Under the pieces are notes generated by a model. It searched no databases. It worked only from the letters and a program-made list of their open reading frames with translations, and was not told where the DNA came from. Below are positions 42,095 to 50,489 of a stretch of DNA of 64,000 nucleotides, in pieces; position 1 is the first letter of the stretch, and each line of letters starts with the position of its first letter. The position numbers and the translations under genes are program-made. This stretch comes from M3007 sp040397785 (lineage in GTDB: Bacteria; Bacteroidota; Bacteroidia; Chitinophagales; Saprospiraceae). Location: contig JBBAVI010000014.1 of assembly GCA_040397785.1 (NCBI GenBank), positions 1 through 64,000 of the forward strand, given 5' to 3'.

Positions 42095-42616
42095 ATGAAA
42101 CTTAATTACATTTGGAAATCACCTTTTTTAAAATTCAAATTAAGTTTCAACATGTTAAAATTTGCAATCATCCTGGTGGTGATGCTGCTTTTTTCAGCGG
42201 TTATGTACAGCCAGCAATATGCAAAATCCATTGATTTGGTATTTTCCACCAAAGACGGCGCGATACAAGGCTACGACCCGGTGGCGTATTTTACAGATGG
42301 CAAGCCGGTAAAAGGCAAAACCGATCTTACTTATGTCTGGAAGGATGCTACCTGGCATTTTGCTTCCGACGAACATCGTACACTTTTTGAACAAAACCCC
42401 GAAAAATATGCCCCCGAATTTGGCGGCTATTGCGCTTACGGTTGGTCAAAAGGCTACAACGCGAAAACTGAACCAGTAGCCTGGACTGTTTTCAATAATA
42501 AATTGTACCTCAATTACAACTTGGATGTAAGGACTAAATGGGATGAAAAACGCAGCGAATACCTCGAACTTGCGACAAAATATTACCAGGAAGCGGTAGA
42601 AAAAGCTAAAAAATAA
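42095..42616 (+). CDS. exported YHS-domain protein
   Basis: 173 residues from ATG 42095; an in-frame ATG at 42038 lies against the operator and is less likely. A membrane/signal helix (FAIILVVMLLFSAVMYS) is followed by a YHS domain (about 45-130) with YDPVAYFTDGKPVKGK, YVWKDATWHFASDEHRTLF and YAPEFGGYCAYGWSKG. YHS domains of this kind bind metals such as copper or heme-related ligands or act in redox enzymes; here it would face the periplasm. It begins an apparent operon with osmC and marR (36 bases to the next gene). Confidence 0.88.
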   Translation: MKLNYIWKSPFLKFKLSFNMLKFAIILVVMLLFSAVMYSQQYAKSIDLVFSTKDGAIQGYDPVAYFTDGKPVKGKTDLTYVWKDATWHFASDEHRTLFEQNPEKYAPEFGGYCAYGWSKGYNAKTEPVAWTVFNNKLYLNYNLDVRTKWDEKRSEYLELATKYYQEAVEKAKK

Positions 42617-42652
42617 AACCCTATTTGGTTTAACCCAATAAAATTTTAAATC

Positions 42653-43093
42653 ATGGCAACGAAAATTTCATTAAAAAACCTTCCCGAAGGTTTTCAATCC
42701 GTAATTTCCAATGGCAAACACGCAATCCTCGGCGATGAGCCCATTTCATCAAAAGGAACCGACCTGGGCTTTAGTCCGGAAGACTTGATCCTTTCGGCCA
42801 TTGGTGCATGTAAAGTTTCAACGGTGCGCTTTATTGCGCGCAAACACGGTTGGGAAATCGGCAATGTACATGCCAAACTGGAAATGAAAGTGGAGCGCCA
42901 AAGCACGGGGCTACATACAGCGGTAAGCGTTCAAATTGAAATTGAAGGCGATCTTACCGATGACCAACGGACAGAATTGCTGCGCCAGGCCGATCGTTGC
43001 TATGTGCACCGCATGATTGAAGGCACTTGGTCGATTGGCTCTGCAATACCTGTTTCACAAGATTCAACCGTATCTATGGAAAATGATGCTTAA
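42653..43093 (+). CDS. OsmC-family peroxiredoxin-like protein
   Basis: 146 residues. OsmC/Ohr fold with the reactive cysteine in LSAIGACKVSTVRFIA (C53) and the second cysteine in ADRCYVHRMIEG (near 120). These cytoplasmic dimers reduce organic hydroperoxides with the two cysteines. The setting with an AhpD-like protein and a MarR regulator, as in ohr-ohrR loci, supports a role in peroxide resistance. The MarR gene follows after 37 bases. Confidence 0.92.
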   Translation: MATKISLKNLPEGFQSVISNGKHAILGDEPISSKGTDLGFSPEDLILSAIGACKVSTVRFIARKHGWEIGNVHAKLEMKVERQSTGLHTAVSVQIEIEGDLTDDQRTELLRQADRCYVHRMIEGTWSIGSAIPVSQDSTVSMENDA

Positions 43094-43130
43094 TTCGCTG
43101 AACTTTGCAGTCTCAAATGCTGAGCCAAGT

Positions 43131-43583
43131 ATGCAAGGAAATTTTCAAAATGAATACCACCATTTGCGCGCCAACCTGTTGCGCATCGGCGCCTGGTTGC
43201 GGCAAGAGGTAAATGAGGTCCTCGAACCTTTCGGGATCACGCAACAACAGTTTAACGCACTACGGATTCTGCGCGGGCAGATGAACGTAGTGCGTTCTAC
43301 GTCGTTTAGTACCAATGATTTACGCGATTTATTACTCGATAAAAGCGCCGATACCTCCCGATTGGTCGATCGCCTGGTGGATAAAGGGTATGTCCTGAAA
43401 GCACCCTGTACCGTTGATTCCCGTCGGGTTAATTTGAAATTGTCGGAAACTGGTCTGCAATTGCTATCCGAAATCGACCAGAAAATGACCGATATGGACG
43501 CTATTTTAGGGAATATTTCTGAAAAAGAAGCCGGTACATTAAATGGTTTTTTAGATCGGTTGTTAGTGATGAGTGATGAGTGA
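43131..43583 (+). CDS. MarR-family transcriptional regulator
   Basis: 150 residues from ATG 43131; ATGs at 43083-43086 would overlap osmC. Winged helix: EPFGITQQQFNALRILRG, then NDLRDLLLDKSADTSRLVDRL (recognition helix) and the wing APCTVDSRRVNLKLSETG. OhrR-like sensors carry an N-terminal cysteine; none is found in the first 30 residues (the only cysteine is in the wing, KAPCTVD), so oxidation sensing may differ or ligands may be used. It probably represses this locus through ATGTTTAAAACAT. The coding end runs into the GTGATGA heptamer repeat, which supplies its last residues (VMSDE) and stop. Confidence 0.9.
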   Translation: MQGNFQNEYHHLRANLLRIGAWLRQEVNEVLEPFGITQQQFNALRILRGQMNVVRSTSFSTNDLRDLLLDKSADTSRLVDRLVDKGYVLKAPCTVDSRRVNLKLSETGLQLLSEIDQKMTDMDAILGNISEKEAGTLNGFLDRLLVMSDE

Positions 43584-43587
43584 GGAG
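43567..43587 (+). repeat. GTGATGA heptamers forming the MarR stop
   Basis: GTGATGA, GTGATGA, GTGAGGA in tandem. The first two units encode the last residues and contain the stop TGA. Confidence 0.75.
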
Positions 43588-43685
43588 TTGGACGTTGACA
43601 TTTGGCCACGCGCGCAACCAAACCCAAGAGCATCGCACCCTTTATTTCGAAATTCGGTGTTCTGCTGTTCGATATTTAAAAGTAT

Positions 43686-44294
43686 TTACTTTTTTCCTGC
43701 TCGCAACCGCGCAATTTCCGCTTCCAACTGTTCAATATACTGTTTTTGAGGCCCGAATGCGGCTTGTATCTCTTCCACCGTATAACGCGACGTAATGTGC
43801 TGCGGACAATTCCAGTCGAAGGCTTTGATATCAAACAACATCATCCGCTCCGGACGGTGTTTGTAATCGGCTGGGTCCAGATCCTCAAAAAGTGCAGGGT
43901 CGTCTTCCAGGGCAACAATACGCACATCGGCATACAATTTCAGCCTGGCCTTTTGTGGATAAGAAACCATGATAATAGATACCTGGGGGCGCGTTTGGAT
44001 ATTTCCGACCGAGATGTATTGTTTATTGCCGGTAAAATCCACCAACCCGATTGTTTTATCATCTAATACTTTTACAAAACCCTTGGGTCCGCCGCGGTGC
44101 TGGATGTAAGGGTATCCGTTTTCGCCGATGCTGGCCATGTAAAAACTATCACGCTCTTCAATAAAGCCGATTTCATTGTCGGATAGCCCATCTACCACAT
44201 TGCTTTTTTCTACCCGCTCGTAGGAAAGTCGACTGCCCTGGGTTTCCTGAAGGGCTTTAATGGCATCGGTAAAGGCAAATTTTGCGTAATTCAT
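43686..44294 (-). CDS. PNPOx-family flavin-binding protein
   Basis: 202 residues from ATG 44294; an earlier ATG at 44348 lies between operator and gene and lacks homology-like sequence. Split-barrel FMN-binding fold of the pyridoxamine 5'-phosphate oxidase superfamily: RDSFYMASIGENGYPYIQHR, GPKGFVKVLDDKTIGLVDFT, GNKQYISVGNIQTRPQVSII and RMMLFDIKAFDWNCPQHI. The C-terminal coiled tail (QKQYIEQLEAEIARLRAG) is typical of the general-stress/'HugZ-like' members. It likely reduces a small molecule with FMN. It is downstream of tetR on the same strand with its own copy of the TetR palindrome. Confidence 0.88.
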   Translation of the reverse strand: MNYAKFAFTDAIKALQETQGSRLSYERVEKSNVVDGLSDNEIGFIEERDSFYMASIGENGYPYIQHRGGPKGFVKVLDDKTIGLVDFTGNKQYISVGNIQTRPQVSIIMVSYPQKARLKLYADVRIVALEDDPALFEDLDPADYKHRPERMMLFDIKAFDWNCPQHITSRYTVEEIQAAFGPQKQYIEQLEAEIARLRAGKK

Positions 44295-44389
44295 GGTGGT
44301 GCGGTGTTGATGGAGGAAAGAAAAATGTTTCTTATGAATTGTTTGCAAGCATTTAGGCTTTAATGCCAGAAAGTTTAAATGGTAAATGT

Positions 44390-44403
44390 ACAGACAAGTC
44401 TGT
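44390..44403. promoter_or_regulatory. putative TetR operator 1 (ACAGACAAGTCTGT)
   Basis: 14-bp palindrome ACAGAC-aa-GTCTGT, between tetR and the PNPOx gene. Identical to 44995-45008. On the minus strand its central TTG could be the -33 element of a promoter with a degenerate -7 (TAAACTTTC) for the PNPOx gene. Confidence 0.65.
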
Positions 44404-44423
44404 TTTTATATGTTTAAAAAAAT

Positions 44424-44954
44424 TTAAAGCAATTTTTGGGCAATGGTTTTGGTCGTCTCAATCGGCCAATCGGCACCGTACACTTTGCTGGTAACCAAAG
44501 CCGCATCAAACAGCACGTACAATTCGTCCGCGAGTTTTTCTTTGCCGATTGGTCTAAGGATTTCAGCAAACAAATTGCGAACATGGTTTTTCTGGGTTTT
44601 AATCATCGACTTCACGTCTTCATGCTCTTGGGGCAATTCGGCGGCCACATTCAAGAAATTGCACCCGTTGTAACTGGTTTGTTTGGAAAATGCGATTAAA
44701 AAGTCAAACATCGCCAGTACTTTATCTTGCGGTGTTTTTGGTTTGGCAATCACCTCAGCCAGTATTTTATTGGTGTCGATGGCCGTTACGCGCAGGTATT
44801 CCACCAACAAATCCTCTTTAGACGGAAAATGCTGGTACAAACTCGCCTTGGCCACGCCCGCTTCCTTAATCAACTGGTTGATGCCGGTGCTGTTATACCC
44901 CTGGCTGTAAAAAAGTTTGGCGGCTGTTTCGACAATTCGAGTTCTGGTATCCAT
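44424..44954 (-). CDS. TetR/AcrR-family transcriptional repressor
   Basis: 176 residues. N-terminal HTH: TRTRIVETAAKLFYSQGYNS, INQLIKEAGVAKASLYQHFP (recognition helix) and SKEDLLVEYL. The C-terminal ligand domain (about 60-176) resembles TetR_C of the AcrR/YxaF group. Its palindromic site lies across its own -33 box and again before the downstream flavoprotein gene, so autorepression and control of that gene are inferred. The ligand is unknown; the neighbourhood points to a reactive electrophile or quinone. Confidence 0.92.
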   Translation of the reverse strand: MDTRTRIVETAAKLFYSQGYNSTGINQLIKEAGVAKASLYQHFPSKEDLLVEYLRVTAIDTNKILAEVIAKPKTPQDKVLAMFDFLIAFSKQTSYNGCNFLNVAAELPQEHEDVKSMIKTQKNHVRNLFAEILRPIGKEKLADELYVLFDAALVTSKVYGADWPIETTKTIAQKLL

Positions 44955-44971
44955 GTGTTTTAGTTCCAGGA

Positions 44972-45008
44972 CAAAGATATGGGATGTTTTTTAAACAGAC
45001 AAGTCTGT
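44972..45008 (-). promoter_or_regulatory. tetR promoter overlapped by TetR operator 2
   Basis: Minus strand: TTG at 45002-45000, 20-base spacer, TATCTTTG at 44979-44972, matching the consensus. The TTG is the exact centre of the palindrome ACAGACTTGTCTGT (45008-44995). A bound repressor would block the -33 box. Confidence 0.75.
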
Positions 45009-45023
45009 ACGTATTTCTTTTAA

Positions 45024-45058
45024 CACCGAACACCGAACACCGAACACCGAACACAGAA
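45024..45058 (+). repeat. CACCGAA heptamer tandem repeat
   Basis: Four CACCGAA units and a variant CACAGAA, 7 bp each, upstream of the tetR promoter. The third heptamer-type repeat sequence in this window. Confidence 0.85.
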
Positions 45059-45090
45059 GTTATGGGAGACATTTGGGCACGTTTTCAACC

Positions 45091-45294
45091 CTAAAAACTA
45101 AGCATTTCTCCAATAAAATGAACCTCCGGAACTGGTTTCCCTGGCCAAAACAAGGCATCTGTTAAAATTGGATGGTTCGAATGTATACTGCCTACGGTAA
45201 AAACTTTGTGCTCGTAATAAACGGCCTGAATTTGGTGGTACCGAATTACATAGGCGCACATCACACAAGGTTCATGTGTGGTAATTAGTTGACT
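45091..45294 (-). pseudogene. C-terminal remnant of a cytidine/guanine deaminase-family gene
   Basis: Minus-strand frame 45294-45091 reads SQLITTHEPCVMCAYVIRYH then QIQAVYYEHKVFTVGSIHSN and ends GEMLSF. EPCxMCAxxI is the PCxxC zinc-binding motif of nucleoside/tRNA-type deaminases; the upstream HAE zinc/proton-shuttle part is missing. The frame begins directly after the TAG of the haloperoxidase-like gene with no start codon, so it cannot make a normal enzyme. Confidence 0.75.
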
Positions 45295-46641
45295 CTATTT
45301 ACGAAACTGCAAGGCAAGTACATTTTTACTAACCAAAACACCTTGTTTCTTGCCGTTTTCTATAGCCGAACGAAAATTATGGCCTGCATACATGCTTGAA
45401 AAAGCAGCTTCCTCGGCAGCAGCATGGAAGGATTCATAAATCCGTTCAGTACCATTTATATCGGTGCGACTTACATGGGTCTTATCAGTAAAAGTGGCGT
45501 TGAAGCCAAAGAAGGATGACAATATTTCTGCCATGGTCGTAAATTGTACTGCGTTAATGGCGGTATATTCAGGATAAGGCGGCGTGCTCAGGGTTGTTTG
45601 ATACCCGGGATCAATTTGTGCTCGAATGTATGAAACTGGACGAGTCAGGTTGTATTTGTATTTTGACTTCCAGGAATTGACAAAAGCATCATGCATGCCA
45701 ATGCCCAGTTTGGAATAGGCTTCTGCGGCAGTCGCCAGGTTCGATTTATTCACTTCCAGCATTTGCTTCAAAATCGAAATGGCATGTCCAGCAGGTGTAG
45801 CACTTTTGCCCGGCTCATCGTACCAATATGCCGCTATGTTTTTTTGATCGTTGGTTATGGTTTCTTTAAAGGAATAAATTTCAAGTGCCTGCACATAAAA
45901 AATGGAAGATGCCGAGGTGGAATAAGGTGGGTGTGCCGCTACAGCCACGCCAGCACCGTTTTGTTCTACGAAACAACGAACATTACCCCAATTAGGCTGC
46001 AAGGGAATTTTCTGGAACGTTGGCGGCGTAGGAATCCAGGATCCTGTAAAGGATGGTACATTATAGGTAATAGGATAATTGCGGTCATACGCTTCATCCT
46101 GGCCATCGGTTTTGGAATATTTGTAAACGCCAGATCCGACTAAGTCACCATATTCTTTCGAACGATCAAATATTTCCTGCGAGGTGGTTGCTGCGAATTC
46201 TGCCTCAAACTGATCTTCCAGCGTTTTGATTTGTGCCAAATTTTCGGCAGACGTGTTTTTGTACAGGTTGGTCAGCATCAGAGCCAGTGCCCGGTTGGCA
46301 CATACACCCCAATGATAATCGGTACTGTTTTTAGGCTCGGGCACGGTGCCTGGTAAAAAATTGGTAACATAACTTTGCAAAGTGTGATAGTCGGGCATAC
46401 CGCCAACCACCGATTCGTACAAGGCTAATCCAGTGTACGCAAACGCACGGGCTGCTACAGGTGCAGTAAAGCCGGGTGTTTCTTTTGCCAGTTTTAAAGA
46501 GAGGGAAAACCAGGAATTGGCCACTTTTGCGTCAATTTCTGCCGTTTTTAGCCGTTTTGGTTCGTTTGCGCTGTCTGGCTTGCAAGCGTTGAAGCACAAA
46601 ATACCTATGAAGATTAGCGTGAAACGCATTGAATTTTTCAT
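45295..46641 (-). CDS. vanadium-dependent haloperoxidase-like lipoprotein (PAP2 fold), degenerate active site
   Basis: 448 residues; lipobox FIGILCFNAC (cysteine 20). The family's helical layout is present: RAFAYTGLALYESVVGG, HWGVCANRALALMLT and the vanadate-binding segment KSKYKYNLTRPVSYIRAQID (about 318-338). Functional members then have PPYPEYPSGHS with the catalytic histidine; here it is PPYPEYTAINAVQFTTM (about 348-364), lacking the SGH. The late vanadate-binding region usually reads like GGIHFR..; here it is SSMYAGHNFRSAIENGKK, which keeps a histidine and arginine. It is probably an inactive or altered member anchored in the envelope. It ends next to a deaminase remnant. Confidence 0.85.
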   Translation of the reverse strand: MKNSMRFTLIFIGILCFNACKPDSANEPKRLKTAEIDAKVANSWFSLSLKLAKETPGFTAPVAARAFAYTGLALYESVVGGMPDYHTLQSYVTNFLPGTVPEPKNSTDYHWGVCANRALALMLTNLYKNTSAENLAQIKTLEDQFEAEFAATTSQEIFDRSKEYGDLVGSGVYKYSKTDGQDEAYDRNYPITYNVPSFTGSWIPTPPTFQKIPLQPNWGNVRCFVEQNGAGVAVAAHPPYSTSASSIFYVQALEIYSFKETITNDQKNIAAYWYDEPGKSATPAGHAISILKQMLEVNKSNLATAAEAYSKLGIGMHDAFVNSWKSKYKYNLTRPVSYIRAQIDPGYQTTLSTPPYPEYTAINAVQFTTMAEILSSFFGFNATFTDKTHVSRTDINGTERIYESFHAAAEEAAFSSMYAGHNFRSAIENGKKQGVLVSKNVLALQFRK

Positions 46642-46980
46642 GAACTGCGTGTTTGGATGATTGTTGCGAGGTAAAATTATAACAAAAGTTGATAGGATTA
46701 TCCAATTGATTAAAAGAATTACACATTTATGTAGTGTTCAATAATTGTTCCAATCTTGCCGACCTACACTGCAGATTTTAGCATTTCAGTCGATTTTTTT
46801 GATTTTTTAACATACCGCTTCTGTTATTGCCATTTCTATTGGGTTTACTATCAAATGAATCCAGATATTTGCACCCAACCGCTGCAAGCTTGAATCAGTT
46901 GGATTTCGCAAAGTGGGGCCGTTTGGAACGATAATAGGTTTCAGATCATTCATTAACCATTTACAACGATTGCTTTAATC

Positions 46981-48615
46981 ATGAAACTTCGTTATTTACT
47001 GCTGCTCTTGTTGCCGGCTACCTTTTTAGGGGCCCAAACTGATACGAGCAAATTTTATAAGGCTGATTTGCCACTGAGCAAAACTGTTCGCCCATATCCT
47101 TTAACGGATCCAACGGCGTTTATGAACACGATTACAGCCTCCGATTTGAAAGCGCTGCTGGATGTACTCGCTTCAAAATCCATGGAAGGCCGCGAAACGG
47201 GGGAAGCGGGCCAACGTAAAGCCGCCGATTTTATCGCGCAACAGCTTAAAGATGCCGGTATTCCTGCCAAAGGAGATCGTAATTCTTACTTCCAAAAGAT
47301 TTTGCTTTCCAATGAATCCTGGTCAAACTTGAGTTTGAAAGTGGAAGAACAGGAATTCAAAAATAAATTGGATTACTACGTTTATCCCGCCTTCAACCCA
47401 AAAATGCCCGAACTCAACCTGAAAGAACTGGTTTTTGTAGGATATGGCATCGAAGATCCTAAATACAACGATTACGCAAAAGCCGATGTAAAAGGCAAAG
47501 CAGTGATCTATTTTGATGGCGAGCCGATTGATGAGGCAGGCAAATCAAAAATTACAGGCGATATGTATCGTTCTAACTGGTCTGTTGACTGGAAGAAAAA
47601 AGTGAAACTGGCCAAAGAAAAGGGAGCCATCATGGTGTTTATCATCGACCCTAAAATTGCTGATAACCTGAAATCCAGCCGCCGCGCCCTGTCTTCGGGT
47701 GGCTGGAAACCGGTGGCCTCAAATTCCGAAAAATCTACGGCCGAATGGGTCAATAATATATTCGTATCCCCTGCGCTGGCCAATGTCCTGTTGGGCGATA
47801 AAGCCGATAAGATACTTGCAACCCTCGTAGATGGTGGTACCGATAAATTCAAGCCCACCAAGGTGAAGCGCAAAATTGAGCTTCACATGGATAAGGAAGG
47901 TGCTACCCTCGAAGGCTCCAATGTGGTAGCAGTGATTGAAGGCATTGACCCCTTGTTGAAAAAGGAATACGTTTTTGTGACCGCACATTACGACCACCTC
48001 GGATCTCCCGATAGTTCGGTGGTTTATTATGGTGCCGACGATAATGGCTCCGGCACTTCCGGAGTAATTGAAATTGCACGCGCATTTCAGGAGGCACGCA
48101 AACAAGGTGTCGGCCCCAAAAGAACGGTCGTTTGTATGCTGGTTAGTGGCGAAGAAAAAGGCCTGCTAGGCTCCAAATATTATGTTGAATTTCCGCTTTT
48201 CCCATTGGACAAAACCGTGGTGGATGTCAACATTGACATGATTGGTCGACTTGATGAACAACATAAAAACAACCCTAATTATATTTATGTGATTGGTTCT
48301 GATCGTTTAAGCCCAGAATTGCATGAAATAAATGAGCGGGTAAATATGGAGTACACCAAAATGGAGCTGGATTACAAATACAATGCAAAAGACGATCCGA
48401 ACCATTACTACGAACGCAGCGACCATTACAATTTTGCCGAAAAAGGCATTCCTGCAATCTTCTATTTCAATGGAACACACCCCGATTACCACCGTCCAAC
48501 CGATACTGTCGAGAAGATTAATTTCGATGCCTTGGCGAAACGTGCGCAATTGGCTTTCCTTACCGCTTGGGAAGTAGCAGACCGTCCTTCACGCCTGGCT
48601 GTGGAGAAAAAATAA
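46981..48615 (+). CDS. M28-family zinc aminopeptidase with PA domain, exported
   Basis: 544 residues, signal peptide about 1-19 (FLGAQ). A PA-domain insertion (about 130-290, with FVGYGIEDPKYNDYAKADVK) precedes the M28 core. Zinc ligands are visible in order: H in TAHYDHLGSPDS (near 338), D in YYGADDNGSGTSG (near 355), E-E in SGEEKGLLGSKYY (near 393), D in NIDMIGRLD, and H in HPDYHRPTDT (near 504). It should remove N-terminal residues from peptides in the periplasm. The POT peptide transporter at 51.3 kb may take up the products, though they are not one operon. Confidence 0.93.
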   Translation: MKLRYLLLLLLPATFLGAQTDTSKFYKADLPLSKTVRPYPLTDPTAFMNTITASDLKALLDVLASKSMEGRETGEAGQRKAADFIAQQLKDAGIPAKGDRNSYFQKILLSNESWSNLSLKVEEQEFKNKLDYYVYPAFNPKMPELNLKELVFVGYGIEDPKYNDYAKADVKGKAVIYFDGEPIDEAGKSKITGDMYRSNWSVDWKKKVKLAKEKGAIMVFIIDPKIADNLKSSRRALSSGGWKPVASNSEKSTAEWVNNIFVSPALANVLLGDKADKILATLVDGGTDKFKPTKVKRKIELHMDKEGATLEGSNVVAVIEGIDPLLKKEYVFVTAHYDHLGSPDSSVVYYGADDNGSGTSGVIEIARAFQEARKQGVGPKRTVVCMLVSGEEKGLLGSKYYVEFPLFPLDKTVVDVNIDMIGRLDEQHKNNPNYIYVIGSDRLSPELHEINERVNMEYTKMELDYKYNAKDDPNHYYERSDHYNFAEKGIPAIFYFNGTHPDYHRPTDTVEKINFDALAKRAQLAFLTAWEVADRPSRLAVEKK

Positions 48616-48671
48616 AAGTTGATGCGTTAAAACCAGGCCTACTTGCCTGCGTTGGTAATTAAACATGAATC

Positions 48672-48709
48672 ATCCCGAATTTTGGCGAAATCAAAATTCG
48701 GGATTTTTT
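48672..48709 (+). terminator. terminator after the M28 peptidase gene
   Basis: Perfect 12-bp arms ATCCCGAATTTT / AAAATTCGGGAT with a 9-base loop and a T-run. Confidence 0.9.
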
Positions 48710-48823
48710 ATCCATTACCACGAGTACTCGGCAAAATAGTCCTTACTAATACGAAAAGAAAATACCAATGCTACCCAAATGATGCATAACAACGGAAGCC
48801 TCCTTAAGTCCCGCGTAAGTGCG

Positions 48824-48874
48824 TAAATTCTATTGACGGGGCGACTTTTTAAATCACCCCGCCAATAGAATTTA
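48824..48874. repeat. 21-bp inverted repeat, stable hairpin
   Basis: Arms at 48824-48844 and 48854-48874 pair with two mismatches around a 9-base AT loop; the core is CTATTGACGGGG / CCCCGCCAATAG. It lies in a 410-base gap between the M28 terminator and the GWxTD gene. No open frame of quality covers it. It may be a REP/MITE-like element or a structured RNA. Confidence 0.6.
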
Positions 48875-49025
48875 CATGCTACCACAAATCCATGAGAAAG
48901 TCTACCAAATCCTGTAAATTTATGCGGCTCAGGAACCTGACTTATGCTAAAAATTGTCGCCGCTATTTGTTTTGGAAACCTGACTTTTGTGTTTCTTAGT
49001 TCAATCATTTTCAACCAGCTGTGCC

Positions 49026-50489
49026 ATGAAAAATTTCCGTTTTTTCCAGCAATATACCTTAATAATATTCTTGTTTTGTCTTCCGGCAATGTGCCGAGCA
49101 CTCGATACGGGTGTTACCTATGCCGTTTTTTCTACAACGGATAAGTCATACATTGAAGTGAATGTGGGCATTGCAGGTCAAACCGTTACCTACAAGCCCA
49201 TCGACAGCACGCAAATGCAGGCAAGCGTAGAGGTTTTGATGCTGATTAAACGCGGCGCAGAAATTATAAATTATGAAAAATACGTGCTTAACAGTCCCAT
49301 TGTAACCGCCCCGGAGGCTTTGTTGGACGTAAAACGCATGTTTGTGCCCAACGGCAATTATACCCTGGAGGTTCAATTTGTCGACATGAACAATCCCAAT
49401 AACAAAGACCTCTTTACGGCTGAATTTACCGTTGATTTTGGTAAAAATCTGTATTTGTCTGAAATTCAGTTACTTAATAAGTTCCAGCCGGATGCAAGCG
49501 CGAATCCGTTTACCAAAAATGGCTTTTTCCTGGAGCCGCTCCCTTTTGGCTATTACGATCGGTACGCAACCAAATTGGCCTTTTATGCCGAAATTTACCA
49601 TACGGATCAACTCAGTGCAGATTACCAAGTGCGTTATTTTATCGAAAAAGAAGAAGGAAATGAGCGTAAATCGCTTATTTCGGTAGGCACCCAACAGAAA
49701 AAAATATCGCCCATGGACGCGATTTTGGTGCAAATGGACATCAGCAAACTGGAAAGCGGCAATTACATCCTCAATGTGGAAATCCGTTCCAACAGCAATG
49801 CGTTGTTAACTAGCCGCAACATCGCTTTCCAGCGCATTAATCCTTTCCTGAATTTTGATGCAACCAGCCTGACGGATGAAATGCTGGAACGCCAGTTTGT
49901 GCAAGCGTTTGATGAAAAAGCATTGAAGTACACCATGCGCGCTATTTCTGCCACGGTTAATTCTTCGGAGGCCGAAATCTTAAATGGTACCTTACGCTCC
50001 GGGGATATAAAGGCGATGCGTTTTTATGTATTTCGCCATTTTGTACGCCTTGACCAAAATAACCCTGAAGCAGCATTTAAATCCTTTATTGAAAATGCCA
50101 ATGCCGTACATGCCCGATTCCAAAGCGGATTCCGGTATGGTTTTGAAACGGATCGCGGGCGTACTTACCTGCGTTTTGGCAAGCCCGACGATATGGTGCA
50201 CGTAGAAGATGATCCAAGTGCACCACCTTATGAAATCTGGATTTACTATACGTTTCCAAAAACAGGGCAGCAAAACGTGAAATTCCTGTTTTACAATCCC
50301 AGTCTGGCCGGAGAAGACTTTATTTTGCTGCATTCCACGGCACGCGGAGAAATTCGCAATCCAAAATGGGAACGCGTATTGTACTCCCGGAACGCGGCCG
50401 ATCAGGAGGAAGGCGATAACTATAACGACGCAACCAATGTACAACGCAACCTGGGCCGCAACGCGCGGGTGTATTTTGAAGATTTTTAG
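49026..50489 (+). CDS. GWxTD-domain exported protein
   Basis: 487 residues from ATG 49026; the frame runs back to 48987, but the signal peptide (MKNFRFFQQYTLIIFLFCLP, cut near CRA) begins here. The GWxTD domain occupies the C-terminal third: FRYGFETDRGRTYLRFGKPD (about 375-395), then PPYEIWIYYTFP and VKFLFYNPSLAG. The N-terminal two thirds are beta-sandwich-like, with ANNP/GNYTLEVQFVD and SGNYILNVEIRSN. GWxTD proteins are widespread in Bacteroidota and Acidobacteria with no known function. Its stop overlaps the stop of the convergent gene. Confidence 0.88.
   Translation: MKNFRFFQQYTLIIFLFCLPAMCRALDTGVTYAVFSTTDKSYIEVNVGIAGQTVTYKPIDSTQMQASVEVLMLIKRGAEIINYEKYVLNSPIVTAPEALLDVKRMFVPNGNYTLEVQFVDMNNPNNKDLFTAEFTVDFGKNLYLSEIQLLNKFQPDASANPFTKNGFFLEPLPFGYYDRYATKLAFYAEIYHTDQLSADYQVRYFIEKEEGNERKSLISVGTQQKKISPMDAILVQMDISKLESGNYILNVEIRSNSNALLTSRNIAFQRINPFLNFDATSLTDEMLERQFVQAFDEKALKYTMRAISATVNSSEAEILNGTLRSGDIKAMRFYVFRHFVRLDQNNPEAAFKSFIENANAVHARFQSGFRYGFETDRGRTYLRFGKPDDMVHVEDDPSAPPYEIWIYYTFPKTGQQNVKFLFYNPSLAGEDFILLHSTARGEIRNPKWERVLYSRNAADQEEGDNYNDATNVQRNLGRNARVYFEDF

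Noticed and set aside
48715..49101. 128-codon minus frame over the 21-bp inverted repeat
   Set aside because: It overlaps the start and signal peptide of the GWxTD gene and includes the hairpin. No protein-like pattern was found.
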